The notes: generated by a model not told the origin, from the letters alone. A stretch of 64,000 nt of DNA from Bos javanicus (GCF_032452875.1 NC_083878.1:37339878-37403877); one strand, 5' to 3'; shown: positions 45,083-57,305, counted from the first letter of the stretch. Translations and numbers: made by a program.

Positions 45083-45717
45083 ACATACATACACACATTT
45101 ACCCGGCTGTCACTGACTCAGCACCAGAAGACTGAAAAGTAACAGATTTAAGCATACTAGGCTTAACATATCAGCAAAGTTTGAGGGGATTAAGGCAGGC
45201 CCTACTTAGAAGAGTATTTCAGTTCTGTTGTGGTGATATGAAATGAATGTGGAGAACAAACCGTTTAAGAGCATCACCAGGCTGTGTAGGATTAAGTGAA
45301 GGAGTGATTCAGACCAGCAATTCTCACCCTGAAATGCTTCTCACAGTGAAGCTCAAGTCACTGGGAGAATCTTTTTTAAAAGATAAAATCCGATCTAGTG
45401 TCTGAGGTGGGGCCTGAGGCGCAGCATTTGTGTGTAATAAGCCTCAGTGATTGTGAATACTGTTGGTCTGAGGACCACACTTTGAGTAGCAGGGAGCTAG
45501 TGTAGAACAGTTACAACAACAGGAGTTCAAAGCAGGGAGAATGAATAAGATTCAGCCTGGTAACCTCTCTCTAACCCTCTTTACCTTTAGTAATATGAAT
45601 AGTCACATCTTAATTTCTCTGCTTAGAATATACACACATAAACACACATTTAAGCAGACACATTAAGGCATCATTACTATATATATTAATATGTATATTG
45701 ATGTGTATGTATGTATA
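45083..45717. other. Non-coding interval ending in an AT-rich tract
   Basis: No gene recognised. AT alternation (45680-45720) precedes the next BovB. Confidence 0.45.
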
Positions 45718-46622
45718 TTGTTGCTGTTATTCAGTCACGAAGTCATGTCCTACTCTTTGTGACCTCATGGACTATAGCATACCAGGCTCCTCTGTCCTCT
45801 ACTATCTCCTGGGATTTTCTCAAAATCATATCCATTGAGTCAGTGATGCTCTCAGTATCTAACCTTCTCATCCTCTGCTGCCCCATTCTCCTTCTGCCTT
45901 CTTTTTTTCCTAGCATCAGGGTCTTTTCCAATGAGTCAGCTCTTTGCATCAGGTAGCCGAAGTAGTGGAGCTTCAGTTTCAGCATCAGTCCTTCCAATGA
46001 ATATTCAGGGTTGATTTCCTTTAGGATTGACTTGTTTGATCTCCTTGCTGTCCAAGGGACTCTCAAGAGTCTTCTTTAGCACCACAATTCCAAAGCATCA
46101 ATTCTTTGGCGCTTGGCCTTCTTTATGGTCCAACTGTCATATTCATACAAGACTGCTGGAAAAACCTTAGTTTTGACTCTATGGACCTTTGTTGGCAAAG
46201 TGATGTCCCTGCTTTTTAATATGCTGTCTAGGCTCATCACAACTTTCCTTCCAAGGAGCGTCTTTTAATTTCGTGGCTGCAGTCACCATCCACAGTGATT
46301 TTAGAGTCCAAATAAATATAGCCTGTTCCTGCTTCCACTTTTCCCCTTCTATTTGCCATGAAGTGATGGGCCCAGATGCCTTGATCTTAGTTTTTTAAAT
46401 GTTGAGTTTCAAGCTAACTTTTTCACTGTCCTCTTTTCACCCTCGTCAAGAGGCTCCTGAGTTCCTCTTCACATTCTGCCATTAGAATGGTATCATCTGC
46501 ATATCTGAAGTTGTTGATATTTCCCCTGGCAATCTTGATTCTAGCTTGTGATTCATCTAGCCTGGCATTTCGCATGATGTACTCTGCATATAAGTTAAAT
46601 AATCAGGGTGACAATATATAGT
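45718..46622 (-). mobile_element. 5'-truncated BovB (~0.9 kb)
   Basis: Antisense, from the 3' end (gttgctgttattcagtcacg) up into the RT, including the YADD box at 46502-46491 and sequence coding for the residues upstream of it. The piece ends at gggtgacaatatatagtc. Decayed, several frameshifts; the best frame is 45743-46066. Confidence 0.92.
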
Positions 46623-46639
46623 CTTCATCTATATATGTA

Positions 46640-47290
46640 CAGTTTTAATCTGTTCAGGCTGCTGTAACAAAAATTCCATAGACTGGGTGGCTTATAAATA
46701 ATGGAAATGTATTTCTCACAGTTCTGGAGGCTGGGAAGTCCAAGAACAAGGAGCCAGCAGATTCGATAACCTGTAAGATTCTACACTGGGCTTGCAGACT
46801 GCCGACTTCTTGTTGTGTTCTTGTGTGGCAGAAGGGATGAGGGCTCTCTCGGCCCTCTTTTATAATGGGTACTAACCCTATTCATGCGGAGAAGGCAATG
46901 GCACCCCACTGCAGTACTCTCGCCTGGAAAATCCCATGGACGGAGGAGCCTGGTGGGCTGCAGTCCATGGGGTCGCTAAGAGTTGGACACGACAGAGCAA
47001 CTTCACTTTCACTTCTCACTTTCATGCATTGGAGAAGGAAATGGCAACCCATTCCAGTGTTCTTGCCTGGAGAATCCCAGGGACGGGGGAGCCTGGTAGG
47101 CTACAGTCTATGGGGTTGCACAGAGTCGGACACAACTGAAGCGACTTAGCAGCAGTAGCAGCAACCCTATTCATGAGGGTGCTACCCTCTGAATGTTTGT
47201 GTGTGTCCTCCGAAAATTCATATGTAGAAATCATAACCTCCAAAGTGATGGTATTAGGTGGTGGGGCCTTTGGGAGTTAGGTAGGTCAGC
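46640..47290. repeat. MLT1-like solo LTR with its 5' segment inverted in place, split by BOV-A2
   Basis: The left part (46640-46886, 47163-47185) is an old ERVL-MaLR LTR on the minus strand: ctgttcaggctgctgtaaca, gactgggtggcttataaata, then ataatgggtactaaccctat. The right part (47180-47290) is the LTR 5' end on the plus strand: tgctaccctctgaatgtttg, aattcatatgtagaaatcat, gtggggcctttgggagttag. Together they make about one LTR. It is a non-coding fossil of an endogenous retrovirus. Confidence 0.72.
46887..47162 (+). repeat. BOV-A2 SINE with 13-bp duplication
   Basis: Complete dimer from cggagaaggcaatggcaccc to an AGC-type tail (agcagcagtagcagc). aaccctattcatg at 46874-46886 and 47163-47175. Confidence 0.96.
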
Positions 47291-47429
47291 TGGAAATCAC
47301 TTAGTGACTTAAGAGTTTTCTTAAGAGTTATTTTGGAGGCTGGTTAGTGTTCTGGAGTTTCTTAGTGCCTATCTTAGGATTTTGGTTCGTGTTCATATTT
47401 GATTATCTCAGTGAATATGGTTGTCTTGG

Positions 47430-48065
47430 GCAGTGCGTGCAGGTTTAGGCCCAACCATGCAACTAGACGAAACAGTCTCCGTGCAAGACCACCTTTCCTC
47501 TGACACCAGCTGAGTGCGGGTTTCCCAATACCATTCTCAGTTTGGAGATTGATTGGAAAGAATCATAGGACTCACTGAAGGCTGTTGCACTTACGGTTAC
47601 GGTTTATTAGAAGGAAAGGGACAGGTTAAGATCAACCAAAGGGAGAGACACATAGGACAGAGTCCGGGAGAATTCCAAATGCAGAGTTTCATTGACTTTT
47701 TTTCTCTCTCTGTGAAGCCAAGTCATGTTACTTTCCTAGTGTCAATGGGTAAGAATATACACGGAAAGTTGCCAACCAAGGAGGCTCACTCAGGCTTCGG
47801 TGTTCAGAAGTCTTTTCTGGGGCTCCATGATTAATTAGTTATCCATGTGTTTGATCTCATCCTCCACATGGACTGACACTGTGTGACCTAAAGCCATGTT
47901 GTTGGTCTCTCTGCTGTGGCCACCCCCGCACCCTAACTCATAATGTTAGATTCTGTAGCACCCAAGGCTCCTGGCAAAGAAAGCCACTCTTAGCAGATGT
48001 AACATTCCAGGGGTCCAGAGGTTATCGCCAGAAGCAGAGGGCAACATTCTTACCTTCTTTTTGAA
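47430..48065 (-). repeat. Probable old retroviral LTR
   Basis: Phrases such as 'ttggaaagaatcataggact', 'acggttacggtttattagaa' (a reversed AATAAA-type signal) and 'atgtaacattccaggggtcc' fit an antisense ERV LTR of a type common in placental mammals. I cannot assign the family. No coding sequence. Confidence 0.4.
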
Positions 48066-48349
48066 CAAGACAAAATTCTTTACTATATCTGGGTTGGTTT
48101 TTCAAACTGCTGGTTGAGATGCATCAGTGGCCAGTGAAATCAATTTAAATAGTCTCCACTAGCATTTCATGGAAGGTCCCAATTTAAAAATTTGAACAAT
48201 ACTGGCTTAAAATAGTTAATGTAAATGAAACTGGAACTGCATTACTTAACTCAAGAGTAGTTCAGGTGAGATGCTCTGGACTTATTCGGGACTGACCAGG
48301 TCCTTGTACAGTACCGTAGGGGCTTCAGTATTCTTGTTTTAGGAAGTGT
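48066..48349. other. Non-coding spacer
   Basis: Nothing recognised. Confidence 0.4.
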
Positions 48350-48361
48350 TTATCCGTGCTT

Positions 48362-49149
48362 TGTTGTTCATTCAGTTGTGTCTGACCCTTTGTGACCCCA
48401 TGGACTGCAGCACACCAAGCTTCCCTGTCCTTCACCACCTCCCAGAGCTTGCTCAAACTCGTGTCCATTGAGTTGGTGATGCCATCCAATCATCTTGTCC
48501 TCTATTGTCCCCTTCTCCTCTTGCCATCAATCTTTCCAGTGTCAGGATCTTTTCTAATGAGTCGGCTCTTCACATCTGGTCGCCAAAATATTGGAGCTTC
48601 AGCTTCAGGATCAATCTTTCCAATAAATTTTCAGGATTGATTTCCTTTAGGATTGACTGGTTTGATCTCCTTGCAGTCCAAGGGACTCTCAAGAGTCTTC
48701 TCCAACACCACAGTTCAAAAGCATCAATTCTTCAGTGCTCAGCCTTCTTTATAGTCCAACTCTCACATCCATACATGACTACTGGAAAAACCATAGCTTT
48801 GACTCTATGGACCTTTGTAGACAAAGTACTGTCTCTGCTTTTTAATACTCTGTCTAGGTTTGTCATAGCTTTTCTTCCAAGGAGCAAGGGTCTTTTAATT
48901 TCATGGCTGCAATCACTGTCCACAGTGCTTTTGGAGCCCAAGAAAATAGTCTTTCACTGTTTCCATTGTTTTCCCAACTATTTGCCATGAAGCAATGGGA
49001 CCAGATGCCATGATCTTAGCTTCTTGAATGTTGACTTTTAAACCAGTTTTTTCATTCTCCTTTTTTTAACCTTCATCAAGAGGCTCTTTAGTTCCTCTTT
49101 GCTTTCTGCCATAAGGGTGTTGTCATCTGCATATCTGAGTTTATTGATA
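48362..49149 (-). mobile_element. 5'-truncated BovB (~0.8 kb) with 12-bp duplication
   Basis: Antisense from the BovB 3' end to the YADD box (about 49125). ttatccgtgctt at 48350-48361 and ttatccatgctt at 49150-49161 flank it (11 of 12). Frames at 48732-48941 keep the VMYGCESW landmark; the sense-strand frame of 161 codons is only its mirror. Confidence 0.93.
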
Positions 49150-49161
49150 TTATCCATGCTT

Positions 49162-49394
49162 ACAGGGGGCTAATCTTTAAGACTGATCTGTTATTTAAAA
49201 ACAAAACATACATTGATTTTTACAGTAATACGTCCTAAGTATCAAAAATAAGAATATAAAAAATAAAGGCAACTATAAACACACTCTTGCCTATATATGT
49301 GTGTAAAGAACTTTTAAGTTGTAAATACTTTCCACATTTTAGTGATTATTTGATTTCCTATGTCTTGGTTCATCTACCAAACAGCTTATTACAG
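49162..49394. other. AT-rich spacer
   Basis: Nothing recognised. Confidence 0.4.
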
Positions 49395-49610
49395 TTGGTT
49401 CTGGAATCAAGCAGGTGTTGGGTTCAAATCCCAATTCTGCAACTGATACATTGTGTGACTTAGACAAGTCACAGGTTTTTCATCTGTAAAATTAGGATAA
49501 TAACAGCTATTCTTTTAACTGTTGTGAGGGTTAAGTAAATTGTTTAAGTACCTGATATGTAGCAGGTGCTTAACAAATGTTGGCTATGATTATTATTAAC
49601 ATTATTGGTT
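49395..49610 (+). repeat. MIR SINE, nearly complete
   Basis: 'gggttcaaatcccaattctg', 'tgtgtgacttagacaagtca', 'catctgtaaaattaggataa' and 'gatatgtagcaggtgcttaa' occur in MIR order, including the conserved core. Confidence 0.85.
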
Positions 49611-49689
49611 TTTAGACTGTTGTTGTCAGGAAGGGGTCTATGGGAAGCAGTTGGTTTGCAGTGAGACAGTTGTGGAGAGGGAATCTATA

Positions 49690-49795
49690 TAGTGCAAGCT
49701 CTAGAATCTGATGACTGGAGTACAGATCCCATCTCTACCACTTACCAGCTACGCGATCTTGGGCAACTTCCTCATCTTCTCTGGACTTCGTTTTA
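49690..49795 (+). repeat. MIR SINE head and core
   Basis: 'ctctaccacttaccagctac' and 'gatcttgggcaacttcctca' match the start of MIR; truncated 3'. Confidence 0.75.
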
Positions 49796-49797
49796 TA

Positions 49798-51715
49798 GGT
49801 ATGTTTGTCTTATCCTTATGCCAATGCCACTTTTTCTTAATTGTTATATCTTTATAGTAAATCATGAAATCAACATAGTCCTCTAAATTTGTTGTTTTTT
49901 AAAGATCATTATGTTGTTCTAGGACCGTTGTACTTCTACTTAAAGGGTAAATCAATGTGTCAGTTTCTATCAGAAAATCTGTTGGAATTTTGATTAGAAT
50001 TCCAACAAATTTGGGGAGAATTGGAATCTTAACAATATTGAATTTTCCTAGTTGTGGACATGCTATATCTCTTCATTTTTTAAATCTTCTTTAGTTTCTC
50101 TCTGTAATATTTTGTATTTTTTCATTGTAAAATAACTGCATATCTTTTCTTAGGTGTATTCTCAAGGACTCAATATTTTTATTACTATTATAAGTGATGG
50201 TTAAAATTTTCATAATTGTTTCTGCCGATACATAGAAATACAACTGATTTTTATATATGATCTTATATTTTGTGCTGTTGCTGTACTTATTTCTAAAGGA
50301 TATTTTTATAGATTTGTTAGGATTTTCTACATAAATATATGTGAATGGAGACAGTTTTACTTTTCCAGATTTTATGCTTTCTTTTTATTTATTCTTGCAC
50401 ATTTTACTGCTAGGATCTTCAATAATGGACACAAGTGAAACTAACAAACTAACATCCTTGCTTTGTTCTTTATCTTAAAGGAGTGCATTTAGTATTTCAA
50501 CATTAAATATTTTAGCTACAGGTGTTTTGTGGTTGCTCTTTATCAGGTTGGGAATTTCCATTCTACTCTTTAACTTGCTGAGAGTTTTTATCAGGAATGG
50601 GTGTTACATTTTGTCAAATCCTTTTTCTGCATCTACTTAGCTGATCATATAGTATTTTGCTTTATGTATTAATGGGCTTTTCAGGTGGCCCTAGTGGTAA
50701 AGAATTCACCTGCCAAGGAATCCTGGATTCAATCCCTGGATTGGGAAGATCCCCTGGAGGAGGGCATGGCAACCCACTCCAGTGTTCCTGCCTGGATAAC
50801 CCCATGGACAGAAGAGTTCGGCAGATTACAGTCCATAGAGCCACAAAGAGTCAGACACAACTGAAGTGATTTAGCATGCACACACGCACACGGATTTTTA
50901 ACTGTTTAATCAATTTTGCATTTTTGAGACAAACCCTACTTAGTTGTACATTTTTGTTTTACTTTGCTAATTTTTTGTTAGTGAATTTTTGCATCTCTGT
51001 TCATAAGAGATATTAGTTTATAATTTTATTTTCTTAAATTATGTTTATCTAATTTTGGTGTCAGTTTTGCTGGCCTCATCAAGTAAGTTGGAAAATATCT
51101 CCTCCTTTATTTTCCTCAAGAATCTATGTAAGACTGGCATTATCTCAAGTTTCTTTTGGCTATTCTAAGATCTTTACATTTCCATATAAAAGTTTGAATC
51201 AGCTTGTCAGTTCTATAAAAGTAGCCTCTTAGAATTCCAATTGATATTGCATTGAATTAGTTAATGTGGTTATATTTCACCAATGAAACCATACAGGCTC
51301 AGAGTTTTCTTTGTGGGAAAGTTTTTGATTATGAATTTGCAATGATGTTTCCTCTTTAATTCTTGATAATTCTTAATAATTTCTGTTCACTCTCTCTTAA
51401 ATCAGAATTTCTGGTGGTTTATAATTTTTATTAATCTTTTCAAAGAACCAATTTTGGCCCGGTTAATTTTCTGAAATTGTTTTTCAATTTTCTATTTGAT
51501 TGATTTCTGTTCTTTGTTTCTTCTTTCCTACTTATTTTTGTTATAATTTGAAGAAGCTGTTTTAAGGGCAATGTAGTCCAATATTTTCAATTCTTCTTGC
51601 TTGCCATAATTTGACATTTAGGTAGTTCTGAAAATGTATCATTTTTGAGAGGTTTTGATTTTTCTGATAGGTTTACCCATTCCTGCTTTAAGGGATATTA
51701 TTTATTCCCTGGACA
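49798..51715 (-). repeat. Old L1 ORF2 relic (~1.7 kb) with a nested Bov-tA
   Basis: Antisense decayed ORF2 spanning much of the reverse transcriptase: 'tatccttatgccaatgccac', 'tttggggagaattggaatct', 'tctgcatctacttagctgat', 'ggtgtcagttttgctggcct', 'gaaccaattttggcccggtt'. The Bov-tA at 50672-50892 interrupts it. No frame of useful length survives. Confidence 0.82.
50672..50892 (+). repeat. Bov-tA SINE
   Basis: Head gggcttttcaggtggcccta, with the B-box decayed to gattcaatcc; tail gtcagacacaactgaagtga plus a short CA run. Confidence 0.9.
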
Positions 51716-53605
51716 CTGCTTAGATAAGAAAAATTTGACTTTTTTTCCTATTTAAATTAGCAATTCAGATAAAACCTGAGTGAATAAAAAAATTTTTATG
51801 TTTGTTAATTATGTAGGACTCCTACATCTTTTCTTTTTCTGCAGATGGAATCATTAAAGAGAGTGCAGCGTTTGGAGAAATGCAATGAATAAGAAACTTG
51901 GCCCAATATTAGACTTTATATGTCTTGAAAATTCTATATGAATTGATGAAATAAATAATTAATCTTTGCCATAACATTAATATTTAAATATAAGTTTAAA
52001 GGATATCTCACTCAATTCAAAGCTGGTTTAATTTAGCTTCGATCAGTAATCTAGAAACCATCCTTCTATGAGTTCCTGTCAGCCTCTCTTTTCCCCCTGG
52101 TTCTGCAGTACCCGTGTCACCCACGTTTAAGCCCATTGCATCTTTGACCTGCAGACTGCTCTGGTTTAGCTTCTGAGACAATTCTGATGAAGGTAGTTCT
52201 GGCCCCTCCCTGGCTCCTTGAACCCCTACCAATGATTGTACACTGTTCCCAACTTGCACACGTGTAAATTAAAGTTGCTACTGTGCACTCCATTTTTATA
52301 TTCCCCTAAGGCCTCCCAGGGTCTCTCGAGAACTGGGGCTTTATAATGCTCTCATTAGTTCATTCCTTAATACCAGGGCCTTGCTCCTGAGTCTCACCTA
52401 GTGCCTGGGGCCTTACTGAACACAGATTCTTCTTCCTCAGCCCTGTCGGCCTGCCTTGGTTCTGGAGCATCATGTTTGGCTGGTCTTCCTCCCTCTTCCC
52501 ACCTGCCAGACCACAGCTCCCAGGGAGCCTGAGTCTCCTATCATATGTCTGCTTGTCTGTCCCTCCCTATGAGCTCCTGTAGCCCTGTCTACACAGCCCC
52601 TGGCCCTTCCAGTGAAATCTCAAGCTGTTTCATACCTTTCTTCCCAAAGCCTCCTTCATTTCAAGTAAATGGTTTAGCTTTGCCACATTCCGAGAAATAA
52701 TTGTCCAAATTATTTGTACAACTTCAGAGATTTGAAATCTAATGGTATTCTCTGATGGTGAAATTTAAATATGTCAACTATTGAAAATTATTTATACTAA
52801 TCCTGTTTAATCTTTTCATGCACATTAAAACTTAATCTCTGTGAATTTAATATTCAGATGTATACGTATCTGATGCCTGTACCCAAAAAAGTCATTCAGT
52901 AAATACTGTTTGTTTTCGTTTACTTTATTATATGAGGCATAAATTTCTCTTGGGGATTTATGATAGATGACAAATTCCTTTTGATAAAAATTTATTTTAT
53001 ACAGGTTTTATTAACATATAATAAAGTACTCTCTCCAAGCATAATTTAACACAACATACTAGTCTTATCAAATCCACTATTTCTGGAAATGCAGCTTGTA
53101 ACATTTGACATAATAATAATAATCCTGAGTTAACTGATAGGAATTGATTATTCCATGTATGTTTATTATTGGAGGAAAAAACATACCCGTGTCATTTCAC
53201 AGCATATCATAATCTTCCTGGCTTAATGAGAAGGAATGTGCTTTGGAGCTGGAGTGCCTCGGTGCACAATGGCTGTGCGTGGGTTGAAAGAACAATGCTC
53301 TAGGTCTCCTACAGTAAGAATGAGAGTATTTGTTATAACTTAATAGGACATTTTAAGGATGACAGTTGTGATGGATTAACTTTGTCATGGAGTCACACCA
53401 TCTCACTGGCATTGTCACTAGGGAACATTGACGTTTCGCTTTTAACATTGGCAAACAAGTTCTAGAAAGATGCTTGAAGCTTAGCTTTCTCCCAACAAAT
53501 TTTTCATGAAGCTATGAGATACATGTCATATTTTATTCTTCTGCTTTTTATTTCTAAATACTGCTTTCCAGTCAGTGATTTGCAGTGAATTTTAAAGTCA
53601 TCGTG
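51716..53605. other. Non-coding interval
   Basis: 1.9 kb. The 52030-52680 part is CT-richer and could include an L2 relic (for example 'ccctatgagctcctgtagcc'), but the match is too weak to call. The rest is AT-rich and unassigned. Confidence 0.4.
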
Positions 53606-53810
53606 TACCTGTGCTCAGTCGTGTCCAACTCTTTGCAACCGCATGGATTGTAGCCCACCAGACTCCTCTGCCCATGGAATTTCCCAGGCAAGAATACTGG
53701 AGTGGGTTGCCATTTTCTCCTCCATGGAATCTGCCTGACCCAGGGATTGAATCCACATCTCTTGAGTCTCCTGCATTGGAGGGTGGATTCTTTACCACTG
53801 TGCCAAGACT
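53606..53810 (-). repeat. Bov-tA SINE
   Basis: Antisense from tgtgctcagtcgtgtccaac to tttaccactgtgccaagact; the last bases of the head are altered. Confidence 0.88.
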
Positions 53811-54534
53811 GCTTAAAGGCATTAATATGAATTAAGGCAGCATTGTTGTACTGCTACTATTTCGTAGATTTATTAGTGAGACATCTGTTTTTAACATTGT
53901 TAGAGAAAGAATTTTTTTATAAAGAAAGGTAAAGGGCCTGAGTCATTCTAATTAGATGATTGTACCAATTTTAATAGCACTAACAGAACCATTCATTTTA
54001 CTGGCTTGAAAAGGAGACTAATGGTTTGTATCACTTGACTTTCTCATTTTGTCGTGTCTATGATTCACTAATGTGCCTTCCGAGCAGCCAGATTTGGGCC
54101 TCCCATGGCCCAACTCTGTTAAGTCCCTTTTCCCAAAAGAGAAGATACTTTCAGAGAATGAAAACCTGTGCCCTCCCTGCCAACTCCTGCCCCCACTACA
54201 CTCTCCAAAGGAATTCACCTGCAGCTTCTCTCTCTCCATCAGTGAACCCTCTGTTTACAGATCTTACTGGTGAATGTTACACTCCAGAAGACATGTTTTG
54301 ACTAAAAAGATTTTGGCATTTGTTTTAACATATCAATAGTCTCTTTATTAGAAATCTAATTTATATTTTAGTTAGGAATCTATTATCTTTATATAGTTTA
54401 AATTTACTCCTGAATATTCCATATACCATGCTGTCATTATCCATTCTCCTGTGGATAGATATATTGCTTGCTTGGCTCCTTTCTTCTTCCCTTCCCCTCC
54501 CCCATTTCTTTCTTTCTTATAGCTCTACCAAATG
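53811..54534. other. Non-coding interval
   Basis: A 91-codon frame at 54026-54301 has no known domain; no gene is called. Confidence 0.4.
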
Positions 54535-54870
54535 TGGATGCAATCTTACAACATAATGTTGAGTGAAGGAAAGTTCCAGAATATATACACTATTTTCATG
54601 AAGTCCAAACACAAACCTGCATACATGCAGAGTAAAACCATGTATTAAAAAGATTGGGGACTGATGAAGACAAAATTCAAGATGGTGGCATTTTCGTGGG
54701 GAGAGAGGAGGATGTTCCTGGGAGGGGAATGCAGGAGCATCATTGTTTGGTAATATATCTTTTAAATGGGTGGTGGACCCACCAGTGTACACTTTATTTT
54801 CCTTCATGTGTATGTGTGAGTGTATATTTGTATTTATATGTTTGAAATATCTTAGAAGATAAAAAAGTTA
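54535..54870 (+). repeat. Old L1 3' region
   Basis: 'aacataatgttgagtgaagg', 'ttcatgaagtccaaacacaa', 'aaaattcaagatggtggcat', 'aaatgggtggtggacccacc' and 'atgtttgaaatatcttagaa' follow the order of an L1M-type 3' end in sense. Confidence 0.65.
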
Positions 54871-54999
54871 TTTTTCTTGTAAGCCATGTGTTCAATGTCA
54901 AAATCATGGATTTTCATTCTGAGAAGTAAAATTACCCTTGGCAAACTAGATTTTTTAATTGGCTTCTTAATTGGCTGTTGGCATCCAGTAGATACTAAC

Positions 55000-55378
55000 A
55001 GAAGGATGGTATAACTCAGAAGTTGGAAAACAACAGCCCACAGGACAAATCTGGTGGACTCTGTTTTTGTATGGCCCATGAGCTAAGAATGGCTTTACAT
55101 TTTAAAGTTCACTTTAAACAAAATTTTCATTTTAAGTGAAAAAAATTCAAAGAAGAATAGTATTTTGTGACACATGAAAATTACATGATATTCAAATTTC
55201 AGTGTCCATAAATAAAGCTTTACTGGAACACAGATGTGTTCATTCACTTATGGATTCTCTGTGGCTGATTCTCCGTGACTCTTCGCACTACCATGGCAGA
55301 GTCAAGTAGTTGCAACAGAGACATTGTGGCTTTCAAAGATGAAAATATCTATTATCTGACCCTTTGCAGGAAAAGTAT
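55000..55378. repeat. hAT-like non-autonomous DNA transposon
   Basis: 'agctaagaatggctttacat', 'agaatagtattttgtgacac', 'tccataaataaagctttact', 'tcaagtagttgcaacagaga' and 'tctgaccctttgcaggaaaa' match, in order, a common MER1/Charlie-group repeat. The ends are too decayed to define exactly. Confidence 0.6.
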
Positions 55379-56105
55379 AATATAAAAGAAACTGATCTTG
55401 AGAGGTAAAATTTCTTATCTCTTGTATATTCAGAGTCAGGCAAACCTCAGTTTGAATCTTCATTAAATTCTTTACTAAATGGAGCTCTCTGATCCTTAGT
55501 AGAAATTATGTAATAGGATAGTGAATGAGAAAATGCCTAGGAAACAACTGGCACACATTAGGGACTTCCTTCTCTCCTTTTGATATTAAAATTCTGGCTT
55601 ATATTAGTCCAAAGAGTCCAAGCAAGACTTCTCTTCATTCTTTGCACACTCATTTTAGTTATGTTTGTTTAACTGGCGTCTATGGACTGAGCTTAGACAA
55701 GTCACCTCATATTCTGAGCCTCAGCCTCCCCATCCATAAAATGATGCTGAGGATTAACAGTAACAATAGTCATTACTGTTACTGGCTAAGATCCCTTGCT
55801 TACCATCTGGTTATTTATGTAGTACATTTCTCCAGATAACATTTTGCTCATTGGAAATGTAGCCTTTTAAAGGCTAGCAACAGAGCTGAACTAGAGGCTA
55901 AAAGTCAAGCTGATCTAGAGCTCTCCCACTAACTGGGAGATTCTGGGCACCCTGCTTAATGATTGTACACTTTTTTTTTTTTGAAGAAGGATCAAGTGGC
56001 TTCCTAGATAGCTTAGGACTTAGGTGTTAAATATATAATCCACTATTCCATTAAAATGACGCTTGAATTAGGGAGTATACTTTAGCAGCTTTTTTTAAAG
56101 TATCC
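55379..56105. other. Non-coding interval with MIR-like scraps
   Basis: 55690-55790 ('agacaagtcacctcatattc', 'ccatccataaaatgatgctg') looks like a MIR core in sense. A T-run lies at 55970-55982. No gene. Confidence 0.5.
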
Positions 56106-56306
56106 GTTGACTTCCCTGGTGGGTCAGTAGTGAAGAGTCTGCCCTCCAATGCAGGAGATGTGGGTTCAGTCCCTGGTGGGGAAGAGTCCCTGGAGAAGGA
56201 ATGGCAACCCACTCCAGTATTCTTGCCTGGGAAATCCCATGGACGGAAGAGCCTGATGGACTGTAGTCCACAGGGTTTCAAGAATCGAATATGACTTTGT
56301 GATTAA
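56106..56306 (+). repeat. Bov-tA SINE
   Basis: Head ttgacttccctggtgggtca; body acccactccagtattcttgc; decayed tail tcgaatatgactttgtgatt. Confidence 0.9.
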
Positions 56307-56511
56307 ACCACCACCAATTTTTAAAATATGGAAAATTTTCATCAGACATTATTTTCATAATCATAGTCTCCAGAAACCCTGAACACATGGTTGCTTTCAT
56401 CATTTTCCTTAAAACTAGCATGAATTGACTTAGAGGATGGCTCAGGGTGTTAAGTCTGCCCTCCAAGACGGTAAAGTCCCTCATCAGTCGGTTGGCCCTC
56501 TCCACAGCCCG

Positions 56512-56606
56512 CACCTTCTCTGAGGATCTTCCTGATGCAAGGATCAAACCCAGGTCTCCTGCATTGCAGGCAGATTCTTTACCATCTGACCAACCAGGGA
56601 AGCCCA
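56512..56606 (-). repeat. tRNA-head-only Bov-tA fragment
   Basis: Only the tRNA-derived half is present, from ccttctctgaggatcttcct to aaccagggaagccc; the BovA half is missing. Confidence 0.8.
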
Positions 56607-56966
56607 CTCTCATACCCATCCTTGGCCTAGCAGATATTTGGATGGGTGGATGGATGAACCAATGTCTGGAAATATGAAGTAATGCAAACTGGCAAGGCCA
56701 GTCCAGGCATTGAAATGCTACCTACATGAATTCCCATCCCTGGAAGGATACTTGTTTTTACAGTGGGTGTTTATTCATGGTGGACTTCCTAGTGTGACAT
56801 GGGGATTGAAGAGGACCTAACTCCACATCCCTGTCCTGTGGATGCCATGACTCTCCTTTTTTTGTGGAATAGCAGAATATAGATAAAGCTTATTTTCCCC
56901 ATGAAACAATTCATGCTGAACTAAAATACAAGGAAAATCAGTGACCTGGAATGAAACTTTTCTGCA
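56607..56966. other. Non-coding spacer
   Basis: Nothing recognised. Confidence 0.4.
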
Positions 56967-57168
56967 GCATTCTTGAGAGTCCCTTGAATAGCAAGGAGAT
57001 CAAACCAGTCAATCCTAAAGGAAATCAGCCCAGACTGTTCACTGGAAGGACTGATGCTGAAGCTGAAGCTCTGATACTTTGGCTACCTGCTGCAAAGAGC
57101 CGACTCATTGGAAAAGACTGAAGGCAGGAGGCAACAGGGGCGACAGAGGATGAGATGGTTGGCATCAC
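56967..57168 (+). repeat. BovB fragment lacking its 3' end
   Basis: Sense BovB from attcttgagagtcccttgaa to tggttggcatcaccaactc, with small internal deletions. It stops well before the natural 3' end, exactly where an antisense Bov-tA piece begins. Confidence 0.85.
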
Positions 57169-57304
57169 CAACTCAAGAATAATGGAGTGGATTGCTATTT
57201 TCTTCTTCAGGGGAATCTTCCTGACCTAAGGATCGAACCCATGTCTCTTGTGTCTCCTGCATTTGCAGGTGGATTCTTTACCACTAGCACCACTTGGGAA
57301 GCCC
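57169..57304 (-). repeat. Bov-tA fragment lacking its 3' part
   Basis: Antisense, from aagaataatggagtggattg to acttgggaagcccc, so the BovA 3' half is missing at the junction with the BovB fragment. Confidence 0.85.
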
Positions 57305-57305
57305 C

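Noticed and set aside
51716..53605. Processed pseudogene
   Set aside because: No long decayed frame, A-tail or duplication could be found; the CT-rich part is more likely an old LINE relic.
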